Below, one piece after another: positions 18,078 to 33,789 of a stretch of 64,000 nucleotides of DNA. Numbering within the stretch: the first letter of the stretch is position 1; every line of letters starts with the position of its first letter. The DNA is from Thermophilibacter gallinarum (GTDB taxonomy: Bacteria; Actinomycetota; Coriobacteriia; Coriobacteriales; Atopobiaceae), in the NCBI RefSeq assembly GCF_014982725.1, contig NZ_JADCJZ010000001.1:186001-250000 (forward strand), in the 5' to 3' direction. The position numbers and the translations under genes are program-made. The notes under the pieces are model-generated. The model had not been told where the DNA came from and did not search any database. It worked only from the letters and a program-made list of their open reading frames with translations.

Positions 18078-18118
18078 CTTCTCGGCTCTGTGCATTTTGT
18101 GATTGAAGAGCCGAGAAG
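18078..18118. repeat. 12-bp perfect inverted repeat built on CTTCTCG
   Basis: CTTCTCGGCTCT (18078-18089) and AGAGCCGAGAAG (18107-18118) flank a 17-base AT-rich loop. It lies between the tuf terminator and the rpmG promoter. It may be a second terminator or a protein-binding site. Confidence 0.6.
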
Positions 18119-18127
18119 AGCGTTGCC

Positions 18128-18157
18128 TTGACAAGATCAAAGGTCCGATGGTAGTGT
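18128..18157 (+). promoter_or_regulatory. rpmG promoter
   Basis: TTGACA (18128-18133), an 18-base spacer and TAGTGT (18152-18157). It probably drives rpmG, tRNA-Trp, secE and nusG as one unit. Confidence 0.7.
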
Positions 18158-18190
18158 TTACCACCGCGTCACATTCATTCAGGAGGATTC

Positions 18191-18340
18191 ATGCGTACTC
18201 TGGTTACTCTCGCCTGCACCGAGTGCAAGCGCCGCAACTACACCACGGACAAGAACAAGTCCAACAACCCCGATCGCATGGAGTTGAAGAAGTACTGCCC
18301 GTGGTGCAAGAAGCACACGCTGCACCGGGAGACCCGCTAG
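18191..18340 (+). CDS. rpmG: Ribosomal protein L33
   Basis: This 49-residue protein of the large subunit is too short for ordinary gene-length cut-offs. It begins [17 protein letters not shown] and ends [14 protein letters not shown]. Cysteines 9, 12, 36 and 39 form the zinc-binding (C+) version of L33. AGGAGG lies at normal distance before the ATG. The rpmG-tRNA-Trp-secE-nusG order is the standard bacterial arrangement. Confidence 0.95.
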   Translation: MRTLVTLACTECKRRNYTTDKNKSNNPDRMELKKYCPWCKKHTLHRETR

Positions 18341-18358
18341 CAGGTGGGCTTTCCAAAC

Positions 18359-18434
18359 AGGCCAGTAGCTCCAATGGTAGAGCGGCGGTCTCCAAAACCG
18401 TTTGTTGAGGGTTCGAGTCCTTCCTGGCCTGCCA
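18359..18434 (+). tRNA. tRNA-Trp (anticodon CCA)
   Basis: The acceptor AGGCCAG pairs with CTGGCCT, the loop CTCCAAA reads CCA, the discriminator is G, and CCA is encoded. It lies between rpmG and secE. Confidence 0.95.
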
Positions 18435-18507
18435 GATTTCACCACCGGCTTTCCCTTCGGGGTTAGCCGGTTTCCATGTAAGGAACGTCTTCGAGGGAGT
18501 CAGATCG

Positions 18508-18873
18508 ATGGCCAACAAGGACCGCAACAAGAGGAGCGTCCGCAAGGCACGGGCCGAGGAGCGCGCCCGCGTCGAGGCCGCCCAGGCCACCTCTGCGCCC
18601 GAGGCCTCGGGCAAGCCCGCGAAGGCAGTCGCCAAGACCGAGAAGAAGCCCGAGAAGAAGTCGGACAAGAAGCTCGGCGTCTTCCGTCGCCTTCTCAACT
18701 ATCTCGGCGAGGTCCGCTCCGAGATGAGGCGCGTCGTCTGGCCGTCGAAGGAGGAGCTCAAGAGCTACTCCTCCGCCATCATCGTCATGCTCATCATCTT
18801 CGGCGTGATCATCTGGCTCGTTGACTCCGGCATCGTCGCCGTGCTCGTGGGCTACACGGGCCTCAGGGGGTAG
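18508..18873 (+). CDS. secE: Preprotein translocase subunit SecE
   Basis: This 121-residue clamp subunit of the SecYEG channel has a lysine- and alanine-rich cytoplasmic extension (1-55). The conserved amphipathic helix with VVWPSKEEL follows (76-84), then one membrane helix (about 88-108). The essential C-terminal part is complete. nusG starts 2 bases after its stop, so the two are translated together. Confidence 0.95.
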   Translation: MANKDRNKRSVRKARAEERARVEAAQATSAPEASGKPAKAVAKTEKKPEKKSDKKLGVFRRLLNYLGEVRSEMRRVVWPSKEELKSYSSAIIVMLIIFGVIIWLVDSGIVAVLVGYTGLRG

Positions 18874-18875
18874 AC

Positions 18876-19424
18876 ATGGCTAAGCGCTGGTACGTGATTC
18901 ACACCTACTCGGGCTACGAGAACAAGGTCAAGGCCGACCTCGAGCACCGCATCGAGACCTACGGCCTCTCCGACCAGATCGTGGACATCCAGATCCCGAC
19001 CGAGGAGGTCACGGAGATCAAGGACGGCGGCAAGCGCGAGACCAAGGAGTCCAAGGTCCTGCCGAGCTACGTCCTGGTCCGCATGGAGGGCAACGACGAC
19101 ACCTGGTCCTTCGTCCGCAACACGCCGGGCGTCACGGGCTTCGTCGGCCCCGACGGCAAGCCGTCCCCGCTGCGTCGCAGCGAGTTCGATAAGATCATGC
19201 GCCGCACCGGCGCCCGCGGCACCACCCCCGCGGTGCCCAAGCGCACCTCCACCTCGCTCGAGGTCGGCCAGTCCGTCCGCGTGGTCTCCGGGCCGCTCGC
19301 GGACTTCGACGGCCAGGTCTCTGAGGTCATGCCCGAGGCCGGCAAGGTCAAGGTCATGCTCATGATCTTCGGTCGCGAGACCCCGGTCGAGCTCACGCTC
19401 GAGCAGGTCACCGCAATCGCGTAA
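18876..19424 (+). CDS. nusG: Transcription termination/antitermination factor NusG
   Basis: This 182-residue protein has the NGN domain (starting KRWYVIHTYSGYENKVK) and a C-terminal KOW domain around VVSGPLADFDGQVSEV. NusG binds the RNA polymerase clamp and links it to Rho or ribosomal S10. The gene lies between secE and rplK as in most bacteria. It has no large insert in the NGN domain. Confidence 0.97.
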   Translation: MAKRWYVIHTYSGYENKVKADLEHRIETYGLSDQIVDIQIPTEEVTEIKDGGKRETKESKVLPSYVLVRMEGNDDTWSFVRNTPGVTGFVGPDGKPSPLRRSEFDKIMRRTGARGTTPAVPKRTSTSLEVGQSVRVVSGPLADFDGQVSEVMPEAGKVKVMLMIFGRETPVELTLEQVTAIA

Positions 19425-19516
19425 GGAAGGAGCCTCCGCCCGCCCGTATCGGTGAGGATTGCTTCTCGGGCGCGGCGCAGACATAGCAAGCAAGGAACCC
19501 CTCAAGGAGAAGAACC

Positions 19517-19945
19517 ATGGCCAAGAAGAAGGTCGTCAACTTCATCAAGCTCCAGATCCCGGCCGGCGGCGCCAACCCCGCGCCTCCCGTCGGTCCCGCC
19601 CTCGGTGCCGCCCAGGTCAACATCATGCAGTTCTGCCAGGCGTTCAACGCCGCCACGCAGGACAAGGCCGGCGACATCATCCCCGTCGAGATCTCGGTCT
19701 ACGAGGACCGCTCCTTCGACTTCGTCTGCAAGACCCCGCCTGCTGCCGAGCTCATCAAGAAAGAGCTGGGCCTCAAGGGCGGCTCCGGCGTCCCCCAGCG
19801 CGACAAGGTCGGCCAGCTCTCCCAGGAGCAGCTCACCAAGATCGCCGAGATCAAGATGCCGGACCTCAACGCCAACGACATCGAGGCCGCCAAGAAGATC
19901 GTCGCCGGCACCGCCCGCTCCATGGGCGTGACCATCGCCGAGTAG
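19517..19945 (+). CDS. rplK: Ribosomal protein L11
   Basis: This 142-residue large-subunit protein of the GTPase-associated centre starts [20 protein letters not shown], with the proline-rich PPVGPALGA segment that thiopeptides contact. The C-terminal RNA-binding domain ends with [18 protein letters not shown] lies upstream of the ATG. rplA follows after 88 bases. Confidence 0.98.
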   Translation: MAKKKVVNFIKLQIPAGGANPAPPVGPALGAAQVNIMQFCQAFNAATQDKAGDIIPVEISVYEDRSFDFVCKTPPAAELIKKELGLKGGSGVPQRDKVGQLSQEQLTKIAEIKMPDLNANDIEAAKKIVAGTARSMGVTIAE

Positions 19946-20033
19946 CAAGCGTCTAAGCGCCGAGGGGGACGGTCCCTCCCGGCACACGATGTGGGAGGGC
20001 GCAAACGCCCGCTGACCACAGGAGGTTCGCAAC

Positions 20034-20741
20034 ATGCCCAAGCACGGAAAGAACTACAAGGCCGCTGCCGCCAAGGTTGAGAGCACCAAGCTCTACGCGC
20101 CGAAGGCCGCCATGGAGCTCGCCAAGGAGCTCGCTCCCGCCAAGTTCGACGAGACCGTCGAGGTCCACGTCCGTCTCGGCGTCGACACCCGCAAGGCCGA
20201 CCAGAACGTCCGCGGCTCCATCTCCCTGCCCCACGGCACCGGCAAGAGCGTGCGCGTCGCCGTCTTCGCCGAGGGCGAGAAGGCCCGCGAGGCCGAGGCC
20301 GCCGGCGCCGACGTCGTGGGCTCCGACGACCTCGTTGCCCAGATCCAGGCCGGCGAGATCAACTTCGACGCCGCCATCGCCACGCCCAACATGATGGGCA
20401 AGGTCGGCCGCATCGGCAAGATCCTCGGCCCCCGCGGCCTCATGCCCAACCCCAAGCTCGGCACCGTCACCATGGACGTCGCCAAGATGGTCAGCGAGCT
20501 CAAGGCCGGCCGCGTCGAGTACCGCGCCGACCGCTACGGCATCTGCCACGTCCCCATGGGCAAGGTTTCCTTCGACACCGAGAAGCTCGTCGAGAACTAC
20601 GGTGCGCTGCTCACCGAGCTCATCCGCGTGAAGCCGTCCAGCGCCAAGGGCAAGTACGTCAAGTCCGTCGTCGTCTCCACCACGATGGGCCCTGGCATCA
20701 AGGTCGACCCCGCCCGCACGCGCAACTTCATGGAGGACTAG
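20034..20741 (+). CDS. rplA: Ribosomal protein L1
   Basis: This 235-residue protein of the L1 stalk contains the conserved [13 protein letters not shown] around residues 138-150 and the MGPGIKVDP near the end. It binds 23S rRNA and, in many bacteria, represses its own rplK-rplA mRNA. The start follows AGGAGG. A hairpin and the rplJ promoter begin within 10-20 bases of its stop. Confidence 0.98.
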   Translation: MPKHGKNYKAAAAKVESTKLYAPKAAMELAKELAPAKFDETVEVHVRLGVDTRKADQNVRGSISLPHGTGKSVRVAVFAEGEKAREAEAAGADVVGSDDLVAQIQAGEINFDAAIATPNMMGKVGRIGKILGPRGLMPNPKLGTVTMDVAKMVSELKAGRVEYRADRYGICHVPMGKVSFDTEKLVENYGALLTELIRVKPSSAKGKYVKSVVVSTTMGPGIKVDPARTRNFMED

Positions 20742-20759
20742 CGCGTATTTCCCGTCAGC

Positions 20760-20788
20760 TTGACGGGCTTCTCGCCGCGTGACACAAT
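20760..20788 (+). promoter_or_regulatory. rplJ promoter overlapping a small hairpin
   Basis: TTGACG (20760-20765), 17 bases and CACAAT (20783-20788). The -35 lies in the right arm of CCCGTCA/TGACGGG (20751-20767). So the end of rplK-rplA and the start of rplJ-rplL share DNA. Confidence 0.6.
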
Positions 20789-20818
20789 GTCCCGTGCGAG
20801 ATGCCCGTCTCGCGCCTG

Positions 20819-20950
20819 TTTCACTGCATGTCCGCTGCCAAAGACAGCCGGTGCCGCAAGGCTCAAAGGGGAAACCCGCCTGCCGAGGTGGTCTCAGAGA
20901 TAAGCATCCTCGAGGACCCCGCTTTGGCAACGCCGAAAGCGGGGTCTTCT
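20819..20950 (+). ncRNA. L10 leader with downstream attenuator hairpin
   Basis: The untranslated leader contains the recognisable L10-binding fold (CCGCTGCCAAAGACAGCCGG, GCAAGGC, CCGCCTGCCGAGG). A stem GACCCCGCTTT/AAAGCGGGGTC (20915-20946) followed by TTCTC comes next. By family knowledge, the L10(L12)n complex binds here to repress rplJ-rplL. The hairpin would serve as the attenuator. Confidence 0.85.
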
Positions 20951-21010
20951 CATGCGGAAGGCCCGCCCGTCGGCGGCATGCCCGACCGCAGCAAGAGGAG
21001 GTGTAACAAC

Positions 21011-21532
21011 ATGCCATCCAAGTCCAATGTCGAGATGCTCGAGAAGGTCTCCGGTTCCATCGAGAACGCCGGCGGCCTGTTCGTGGTCGACTACCGTGGC
21101 CTCTCCGTCAAGGAGACCCAGGAGGTCCGTCGCGCCCTGCGCGCCGCCGGTGCCGAGATGAAGGTGTACAAGAACAACATCGTCAAGATCGCTCTTGAGA
21201 ACGCCGGACTCCCCAACATCGACGACATGCTCGCCGGCACCTGCGCCTACGTCTTCTACGGCGAGGATCCCGTGGAGCCCGCCAAGGTGATCAAGGAGCA
21301 GTCCGAGAAGCTCAAGAAGATGAACTTCATCGGTGCCATCGCCGACGGCAAGGCCCTCACGGCCGACGAGGCCAAGGCCTACGCCGACCTGCCCAACCGC
21401 GAGCAGCTCATGGCTCAGGTCGCTGGTCTCATCAGCGGCTTCGCCCGCGACATCGCCGTCTGCATCAACGGCGTGCCCTCCGGCCTCGCCCGTGGCATCA
21501 ACGCCGTGTCCGAGCAGAAGCAGGCTGCCTAG
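21011..21532 (+). CDS. rplJ: Ribosomal protein L10
   Basis: This 173-residue protein forms the base of the L7/L12 stalk. It begins MPSKSNVEMLEKVSGSIENA, contains VDYRGLSVKETQEVRRALR, and carries the C-terminal helix that binds L12 dimers. An open frame runs back through the leader to 20801, but the ATG at 21011 follows GAGGAGG and gives the usual length. It is co-transcribed with rplL. Confidence 0.97.
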   Translation: MPSKSNVEMLEKVSGSIENAGGLFVVDYRGLSVKETQEVRRALRAAGAEMKVYKNNIVKIALENAGLPNIDDMLAGTCAYVFYGEDPVEPAKVIKEQSEKLKKMNFIGAIADGKALTADEAKAYADLPNREQLMAQVAGLISGFARDIAVCINGVPSGLARGINAVSEQKQAA

Positions 21533-21614
21533 CAGCCAACCGGGGAGGCGTCCGCCTGCCCGCACCCGCAAACGCAAATCCGCGCACGTCGCGCGGGACC
21601 GAAAGGATTGAGAA

Positions 21615-21998
21615 ATGGCTAAGCTTACCACCGAGGAGATCATTGACGCCCTCAAGGAGATGACCCTGCTCGAGGCTTCCGAGCTCGTCAAGGCCATCGA
21701 GGAGACCTTCGGCGTCTCCGCCGCCGCCCCCGTCGCCGCCGTCGCCGCCGCTCCGGCTGCCGGCGCTGCCGCCGAGGAGGAGGAGAAGACCAACTTCGAC
21801 GTCGTGCTCGAGGGCTTCGGCGACAACAAGATCGCCGTCATCAAGGTCGTCCGCGCTCTGACCAACCTCGGCCTCAAGGAGGCCAAGGAGGTCGTCGAGG
21901 GTGCCCCCAAGGCCGTCCTCGAGGGCGCCAAGAAGGAGGACGCCGAGGCCGCCAAGAAGCAGCTCGAGGAGGCCGGCGCCACCGTCACCCTCAAGTAA
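21615..21998 (+). CDS. rplL: Ribosomal protein L7/L12
   Basis: This 127-residue stalk protein recruits translation GTPases. An N-terminal dimerisation domain (1-35), an alanine-rich hinge (about 36-55) and a C-terminal factor-binding domain with [20 protein letters not shown] are all present. It follows rplJ by 82 bases. A strong terminator lies 36 bases after the stop and limits read-through into rpoB. Confidence 0.98.
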   Translation: MAKLTTEEIIDALKEMTLLEASELVKAIEETFGVSAAAPVAAVAAAPAAGAAAEEEEKTNFDVVLEGFGDNKIAVIKVVRALTNLGLKEAKEVVEGAPKAVLEGAKKEDAEAAKKQLEEAGATVTLK

Positions 21999-22033
21999 GT
22001 CTCCTTACCTCGGGTTACGCGCAACGCGCAGAC

Positions 22034-22067
22034 AAGGGGTCGGACCTGCGGGTCCGGCCCCTTTTTC
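22034..22067 (+). terminator. Intrinsic terminator after rplL
   Basis: GGGGTCGGACC/GGTCCGGCCCC with loop TGCG is followed by TTTTT. This is a classical strong terminator. Confidence 0.95.
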
Positions 22068-22095
22068 GTATGCGCCGTCTGTCCACGCGCGCAGG

Positions 22096-22192
22096 AAACC
22101 CGTCCCGTGTACCGGTCGGCTGGGGCAAGACCGGTACACGGGACGGGTTTTCTCAGCGAAAGGGCCCAAAACCGGTACACGGGGCCGGTTTT
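22096..22192. repeat. Three-unit convergent repeat array upstream of rpoB
   Basis: The forward unit AAACCCGTCCCGTGTACCGG lies at 22096-22116. Reverse units lie at 22130-22150 and 22171-22192. The reverse units carry ACCGGTACACGGG, then G or A/C changes, then GGTTT. The gap between rplL and rpoB is 412 bases, and this array plus the rpoB promoter fills most of it. Confidence 0.8.
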
Positions 22193-22328
22193 GCACGCGA
22201 GGGGGCCGTTCTTCTCGACGGCGTCACCGAACCTCCACAACAGGGTGGGACGAGAAGTACGTTTCCGCAGGTAGATTTGGCGAGAAGAACCAGCTACTAA
22301 AAACAGGGGCGCAAGTCAAGGGTTTTCG

Positions 22329-22357
22329 TTGACCGGCCAGGTGCGTTTCGGTAGATT
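22329..22357 (+). promoter_or_regulatory. rpoBC promoter
   Basis: TTGACC (22329-22334), 17 bases and TAGATT (22352-22357), 54 bases before the rpoB start. With the rplL terminator upstream, rpoBC has its own promoter. Confidence 0.8.
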
Positions 22358-22410
22358 ATTACGTTGCGACAATTGCCGCCTTCCACCCTTTTAGAAGGAG
22401 GAAAAGCCTG

Positions 22411-25929
<3,519 letters not shown>

Positions 25930-25934
25930 CGACT

Positions 25935-30356
<4,422 letters not shown>

Positions 30357-30361
30357 GCGCT

Positions 30362-30467
30362 CGTTCCATACGCACCTGAGGGACCGCCCGCCCTTCTCAC
30401 CGGCTCACTGAGCTTCGCTCAGAAGTCGCCGGTCGAGAAGGGCGGGCGGTCCGTGCGTATGGGACGA
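30362..30467. terminator. Long (about 105-bp) inverted repeat after rpoC
   Basis: Arms 30362-30405 and 30428-30467 pair over nearly their whole length (CCATACGCAC with GTGCGTATGG; GGACCGCCCGCCCTTCTC with its complement). The tip is CTGAGC-TTC-GCTCAG. No T tract follows. It begins 5 bases after the rpoC stop and probably ends the rpoBC transcript. Confidence 0.7.
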
Positions 30468-30519
30468 GGGTCGCCGACCGGGGGTTTCTCGGTCGAAATC
30501 CCTCCTGGGAAGCCCCTTC

Positions 30520-30630
30520 TCCGGGTGTGTACGAAGTTGTAAAGTTGATGCAGAATGCCACAAGACATCTACCTGCGACTATTCGATTGCATGGTACCCA
30601 ATCAATTATTTAACTGTGTACACACCCGGA
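30520..30630. repeat. 111-bp AT-rich element with 13-bp terminal inverted repeats
   Basis: TCCGGGTGTGTAC (30520-30532) and GTACACACCCGGA (30618-30630) are perfect inverted repeats. They flank 85 bases that are strikingly AT-rich for this genome. The right arm encodes the last residues (RVCTQLNN) of birA. No target duplication was recognised. Confidence 0.65.
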
Positions 30631-31447
30631 AGGATGGGCCGGAAGGCTGGATCGGAAGGCTAGTCGGAGGGACGGGATCGAGGGGACGCAGGGAGGCCTG
30701 CTCGGCGGCGTAGGCGATGCCGTCGACGACGGCGCGGCCCCAGGGGTCGACGGTCTCGAACGTGCCGCGTGCCAGCTCGGAGCCGTCCTCGGCGGCGAGC
30801 ACGCGGACCTTCTCGCCCAGCCAGGCGAGGCGGGACAGGTAGTCGTCTCGGACGCCGTCGAGCGGTCGGTCGCCGCCCGCTGCCGCCCAGGCGTCGACCC
30901 GGCCGACGACCGCGTCGCGCAGGGACTTCGCCAGGGGCGAGAAGGACGGTGCCTCGCCCAGCTCCGCGAGGGAGATCGCGCCCAGGTCGCGCGGCGCGCT
31001 CACCACGTTCACGCCGATCCCGCAGACGGCGAACGTGTCGCCGGCGTCGTCGCGCGCCGCCTCCACGAGGGCCCCGGCGAGCTTGCGCCCGCGGGCGAGA
31101 AGGTCGTTGGGCCACTTGAGCCGCGCCTCCCGCAGCACGTCGGCCGCCCCGAGCCCGCAGACCGCCGCCAGGCCCGGGAGGCGCGTCGGCGCCACGGCGG
31201 GGCGCAGCACCACGGAGAGGTAGAGGTTGCCGGCGGGAGACTCCCACACGTGGCCCCGGCGCCCGCGCCCCGCCGTCTGGCGCCGCGCGGCGACGGCCGT
31301 GCCGTGCGGCGCCCCGGCACGCCCGAGCCCGAGCGCGTCGTCGTTGGTGGAGCCGGTCTCCTCGAGTACTGTGAGTAGCTGCTTTGCCGTCATGCCGACC
31401 TGTTCGTCGGGGGTGGGTCCGTCACGGAGCATGTTAACGTTACCCAT
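30602..31447 (-). CDS. birA: Biotin-protein ligase (BirA)
   Basis: This 281-residue monofunctional ligase activates biotin as biotinyl-AMP and attaches it to the AccB lysine encoded 5 kb away. Visible motifs are ETGSTNDDA, GRGRRGHVWESPAGNLYLSV (the biotinyl-AMP loop) and KWPNDLLARGRKLAGALVE. There is no N-terminal DNA-binding domain, so it is the non-repressor type. The C-terminal tail after about residue 272 is coded by the right end of an AT-rich inverted-repeat element and may be a late extension. It is divergent from fabH. Confidence 0.93.
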   Translation of the reverse strand: MGNVNMLRDGPTPDEQVGMTAKQLLTVLEETGSTNDDALGLGRAGAPHGTAVAARRQTAGRGRRGHVWESPAGNLYLSVVLRPAVAPTRLPGLAAVCGLGAADVLREARLKWPNDLLARGRKLAGALVEAARDDAGDTFAVCGIGVNVVSAPRDLGAISLAELGEAPSFSPLAKSLRDAVVGRVDAWAAAGGDRPLDGVRDDYLSRLAWLGEKVRVLAAEDGSELARGTFETVDPWGRAVVDGIAYAAEQASLRPLDPVPPTSLPIQPSGPSFRVCTQLNN

Positions 31448-31512
31448 GTGTAGACCTCATGGCAAAATCGCCCAACCGGCATAAGACCGCGTTCAGCTTC
31501 GCGTCTTTTGCT

Positions 31513-31544
31513 AGCCTACCAAAGAGATGTTGACGCGTTAACAA
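31513..31544. promoter_or_regulatory. Divergent birA/fabH promoter region with GTTAAC site
   Basis: For birA (minus strand): TTAACG at 31541-31536, 17 bases, TAGGCT at 31518-31513. For the fab operon a -35-like TTGACG lies at 31530-31535, without a clear -10. GTTAACAA (31537-31544) overlaps the -35 region of birA. A second GTTAAC lies at 31433-31438 inside the birA start. A regulator binding GTTAAC could control both directions. Confidence 0.45.
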
Positions 31545-31579
31545 TTTGGCGCCAACCACGAACCAAGACGGGAGGCGAC

Positions 31580-32536
31580 ATGGGGTTCTGCGTACTGGGT
31601 ACCGGCTCCGCTCTGCCCGAGCGTGCGGTCACCAACGACGAGCTCTCCGAGTTCCTCGACACCTCTGACGAGTGGATCTCCCAGCGCACCGGCATCTCGG
31701 AGCGCCGCCTGTGCACCACCGAGACTCTGGACGACCTTGCCGTCGCCGCCAGCCGTGTCGCCCTCGAGGCCGCCGGCGTGACGCCCGACCAGCTCGACCT
31801 CATCGTCTGCTCCACCACGAGCGGCGACCACCTCATGCCCGCCGAGGCCTGCGCCGTCGCGGAGCTTCTCGGCGCCTCCTGCCCCGCCTTCGACGTCTCC
31901 GCCGCGTGCGCGGGCTTCGTCTTCGCGATGGACGTGGCGGACGGCTATCTGTCCCGGGGCCGCGCGGAGCGCGTGCTCGTGGTCGCGGCCGAGAAGGTCA
32001 GCCGCCTCGTGGACTGGTCCGACCGTGCCACGTGCGTCCTCTTCGGCGACGGAGCCGCGGCCGCCGTGCTCGGCGCCGGCGGGGAGAACCCGCTCTCCGT
32101 CCGTCTCACCACCGATCCCACCGTCGAGGTGCTCCACGTCCCCGGAGTCCCCGGCACCTCCCCCTACGACAAGACCGACCGCCCCGAGCCGCACCTCGCG
32201 ATGGAGGGCCGCCGCGTCTTCAAGTTCGGCGTGAACGCGATCGTGACCTCCGTCACCGAGCTCTGCGAGGAGGCCGGCGTCTCCGTCGACGACGTCGATC
32301 ACTTTGTCTTCCACCAGGCCAACGAGCGCATCCTCTCGTCGGCCGTGAGCCGTCTGGGCATCGACGACGCCAAGGTGGCGCGCGCCCTCGCCGAGACCGG
32401 CAACATCTCGAGCGCCTGCATCCCGCTCGCGCTCGACCGCCTCGCCCGCTCGGGCTCCCTCGAGCGCGGCCAGCTCGTCGCCCTCGTCGGCTTCGGCGCG
32501 GGCCTCGACACGGGGGCGTGCCTGCTGCGCTGGTAG
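31580..32536 (+). CDS. fabH: Beta-ketoacyl-ACP synthase III
   Basis: This 318-residue condensing enzyme starts fatty-acid synthesis by joining acetyl-CoA (or a branched primer) to malonyl-ACP. The Cys110, His245 and Asn275 triad is present within SAACAGF, VFHQAN and TGNISSA. The open frame runs to 31508, but the ATG at 31580 follows GGGAGG. It is the first gene of an eleven-gene fatty-acid operon that runs to degV. Confidence 0.96.
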   Translation: MGFCVLGTGSALPERAVTNDELSEFLDTSDEWISQRTGISERRLCTTETLDDLAVAASRVALEAAGVTPDQLDLIVCSTTSGDHLMPAEACAVAELLGASCPAFDVSAACAGFVFAMDVADGYLSRGRAERVLVVAAEKVSRLVDWSDRATCVLFGDGAAAAVLGAGGENPLSVRLTTDPTVEVLHVPGVPGTSPYDKTDRPEPHLAMEGRRVFKFGVNAIVTSVTELCEEAGVSVDDVDHFVFHQANERILSSAVSRLGIDDAKVARALAETGNISSACIPLALDRLARSGSLERGQLVALVGFGAGLDTGACLLRW

Positions 32537-32605
32537 CGCGGCCCGCCCCGGCCAACCGTCCATTGGAGCGCCCGACGGGCGCATGGAGAAAAAGGAGTAC
32601 CAACA

Positions 32606-32842
32606 ATGGCAGACCAGACCACCTTCGACCGCGTGTGCGCCATCGTCCGCGAGCAGGCCGGCCTTGACGACGTCGAGCTGACCGCCGAGACCAAGCTCTC
32701 CGAGGTCGGTCTCGACAGCCTCGCCACCGTCGAGGCCGTCATGGCGTGCGAGGACGAGTTCGGCATCGAGATCGACGCCGAGTCCAACCCCGCCACCATC
32801 GGCGAGTTCGTCTCCATGGTCGAGTCCCTCCTGGAGAACTAG
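32606..32842 (+). CDS. acpP: Acyl carrier protein
   Basis: This 78-residue acidic helical protein carries the growing acyl chain. Ser38 in GLDSLATVE receives the phosphopantetheine arm. AAAGGAG precedes the ATG. It sits between fabH and fabK, a common place in FabK-type clusters. Confidence 0.96.
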   Translation: MADQTTFDRVCAIVREQAGLDDVELTAETKLSEVGLDSLATVEAVMACEDEFGIEIDAESNPATIGEFVSMVESLLEN

Positions 32843-32844
32843 TC

Positions 32845-33789
32845 ATGCTGCGCACCCCCATCTGTGACCTTCTCGGCATCGAGAAGCCCGTGTTCCAGGG
32901 CGGCATGGCCTGGATCGCCGACGCGAGCCTCGCCGCGGCGGTCTCCGAGGCCGGCGGCCTCGGCATCATCGCGGCCATGAACGCCAACGCCGACTGGCTG
33001 CGTGACCAGATCCACGAGCTCCGCGAGAAGACCGACAAGCCCTTCGGCGTGAACGTGATGCTCATGAGCCCGTTCGCGGAGGAAGTGGCCCAGGTCGTCA
33101 TCGACGAGCACGTCCCCGTGGTCGTGACCGGCGCCGGCAATCCCACCAAGTACATGAAGGCCTGGAACGCCGCGGGCATCAAGGTCATCCCCGTCGTCGC
33201 CTCCGTGGCCATGGCCAAGCTCGTCCAGCGAGCGGGCGCCGTGGCCGTCGTGGCCGAGGGCACCGAGTCCGGCGGGCACATCGGCGAGACCACGACCATG
33301 GCCCTCGTGCCGCAGGTCGTCGACGCCGTGAAGATCCCCGTCATCGCCGCCGGCGGCATCGCCGACGGGCGCGGGGTCGCCGCCGCCCTCATGCTCGGCG
33401 CCGTGGGGGTCCAGGTGGGGACGCGCTTCCTCGTGGCCGACGAGTGCACCGTCTCCGACAAGTACAAGGAGATGGTCCTCAAGGCCAACGACATCGCCAC
33501 GCGCGCCACGGGCCGCTCGACCGGACACCCGGTCCGTGCTCTCAAGAACCCGTTCTCCAACAAGTACGCCCAGATGGAGTCCTCGGGCGCGCCCGAGGAG
33601 GAGCTCAACGCCTTCGGCACCGGCGCCCTGCGCAAGGCCGCCAAGGAGGGCGACTACGAGAACGGAAGCTTCCTCTGCGGTCAGATCGCCGGCATGGTCT
33701 CCGAGCGCCAGAGCGCCCTTGAGATCGTCGACGACCTCGTGAACGGGGCCGAGAAGGTCCTGGCTGGAGCGATGCAATGGGTAAAGTAG
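32845..33789 (+). CDS. fabK: Enoyl-ACP reductase II (FabK, FMN-dependent)
   Basis: This 314-residue TIM-barrel flavoprotein of the nitronate monooxygenase family carries out the last reduction of each elongation cycle. It shows KPVFQGGMAWIADASLAAAVSEAGGLG at the N terminus, GTESGGHIG near 145 and AAGGIADGRG near 175. Because FabI is absent from the operon, FabK is probably the enoyl reductase, which would predict triclosan tolerance. The ATG at 32845 lies 2 bases after the acpP stop, and its ribosome site is within acpP. An upstream open frame is only read-through. Confidence 0.93.
   Translation: MLRTPICDLLGIEKPVFQGGMAWIADASLAAAVSEAGGLGIIAAMNANADWLRDQIHELREKTDKPFGVNVMLMSPFAEEVAQVVIDEHVPVVVTGAGNPTKYMKAWNAAGIKVIPVVASVAMAKLVQRAGAVAVVAEGTESGGHIGETTTMALVPQVVDAVKIPVIAAGGIADGRGVAAALMLGAVGVQVGTRFLVADECTVSDKYKEMVLKANDIATRATGRSTGHPVRALKNPFSNKYAQMESSGAPEEELNAFGTGALRKAAKEGDYENGSFLCGQIAGMVSERQSALEIVDDLVNGAEKVLAGAMQWVK

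Noticed and set aside
30520-30630. A transposase-bearing insertion sequence
   Set aside because: The element is 111 bp with no coding capacity and no clear target duplication. At most it would be a non-autonomous element.
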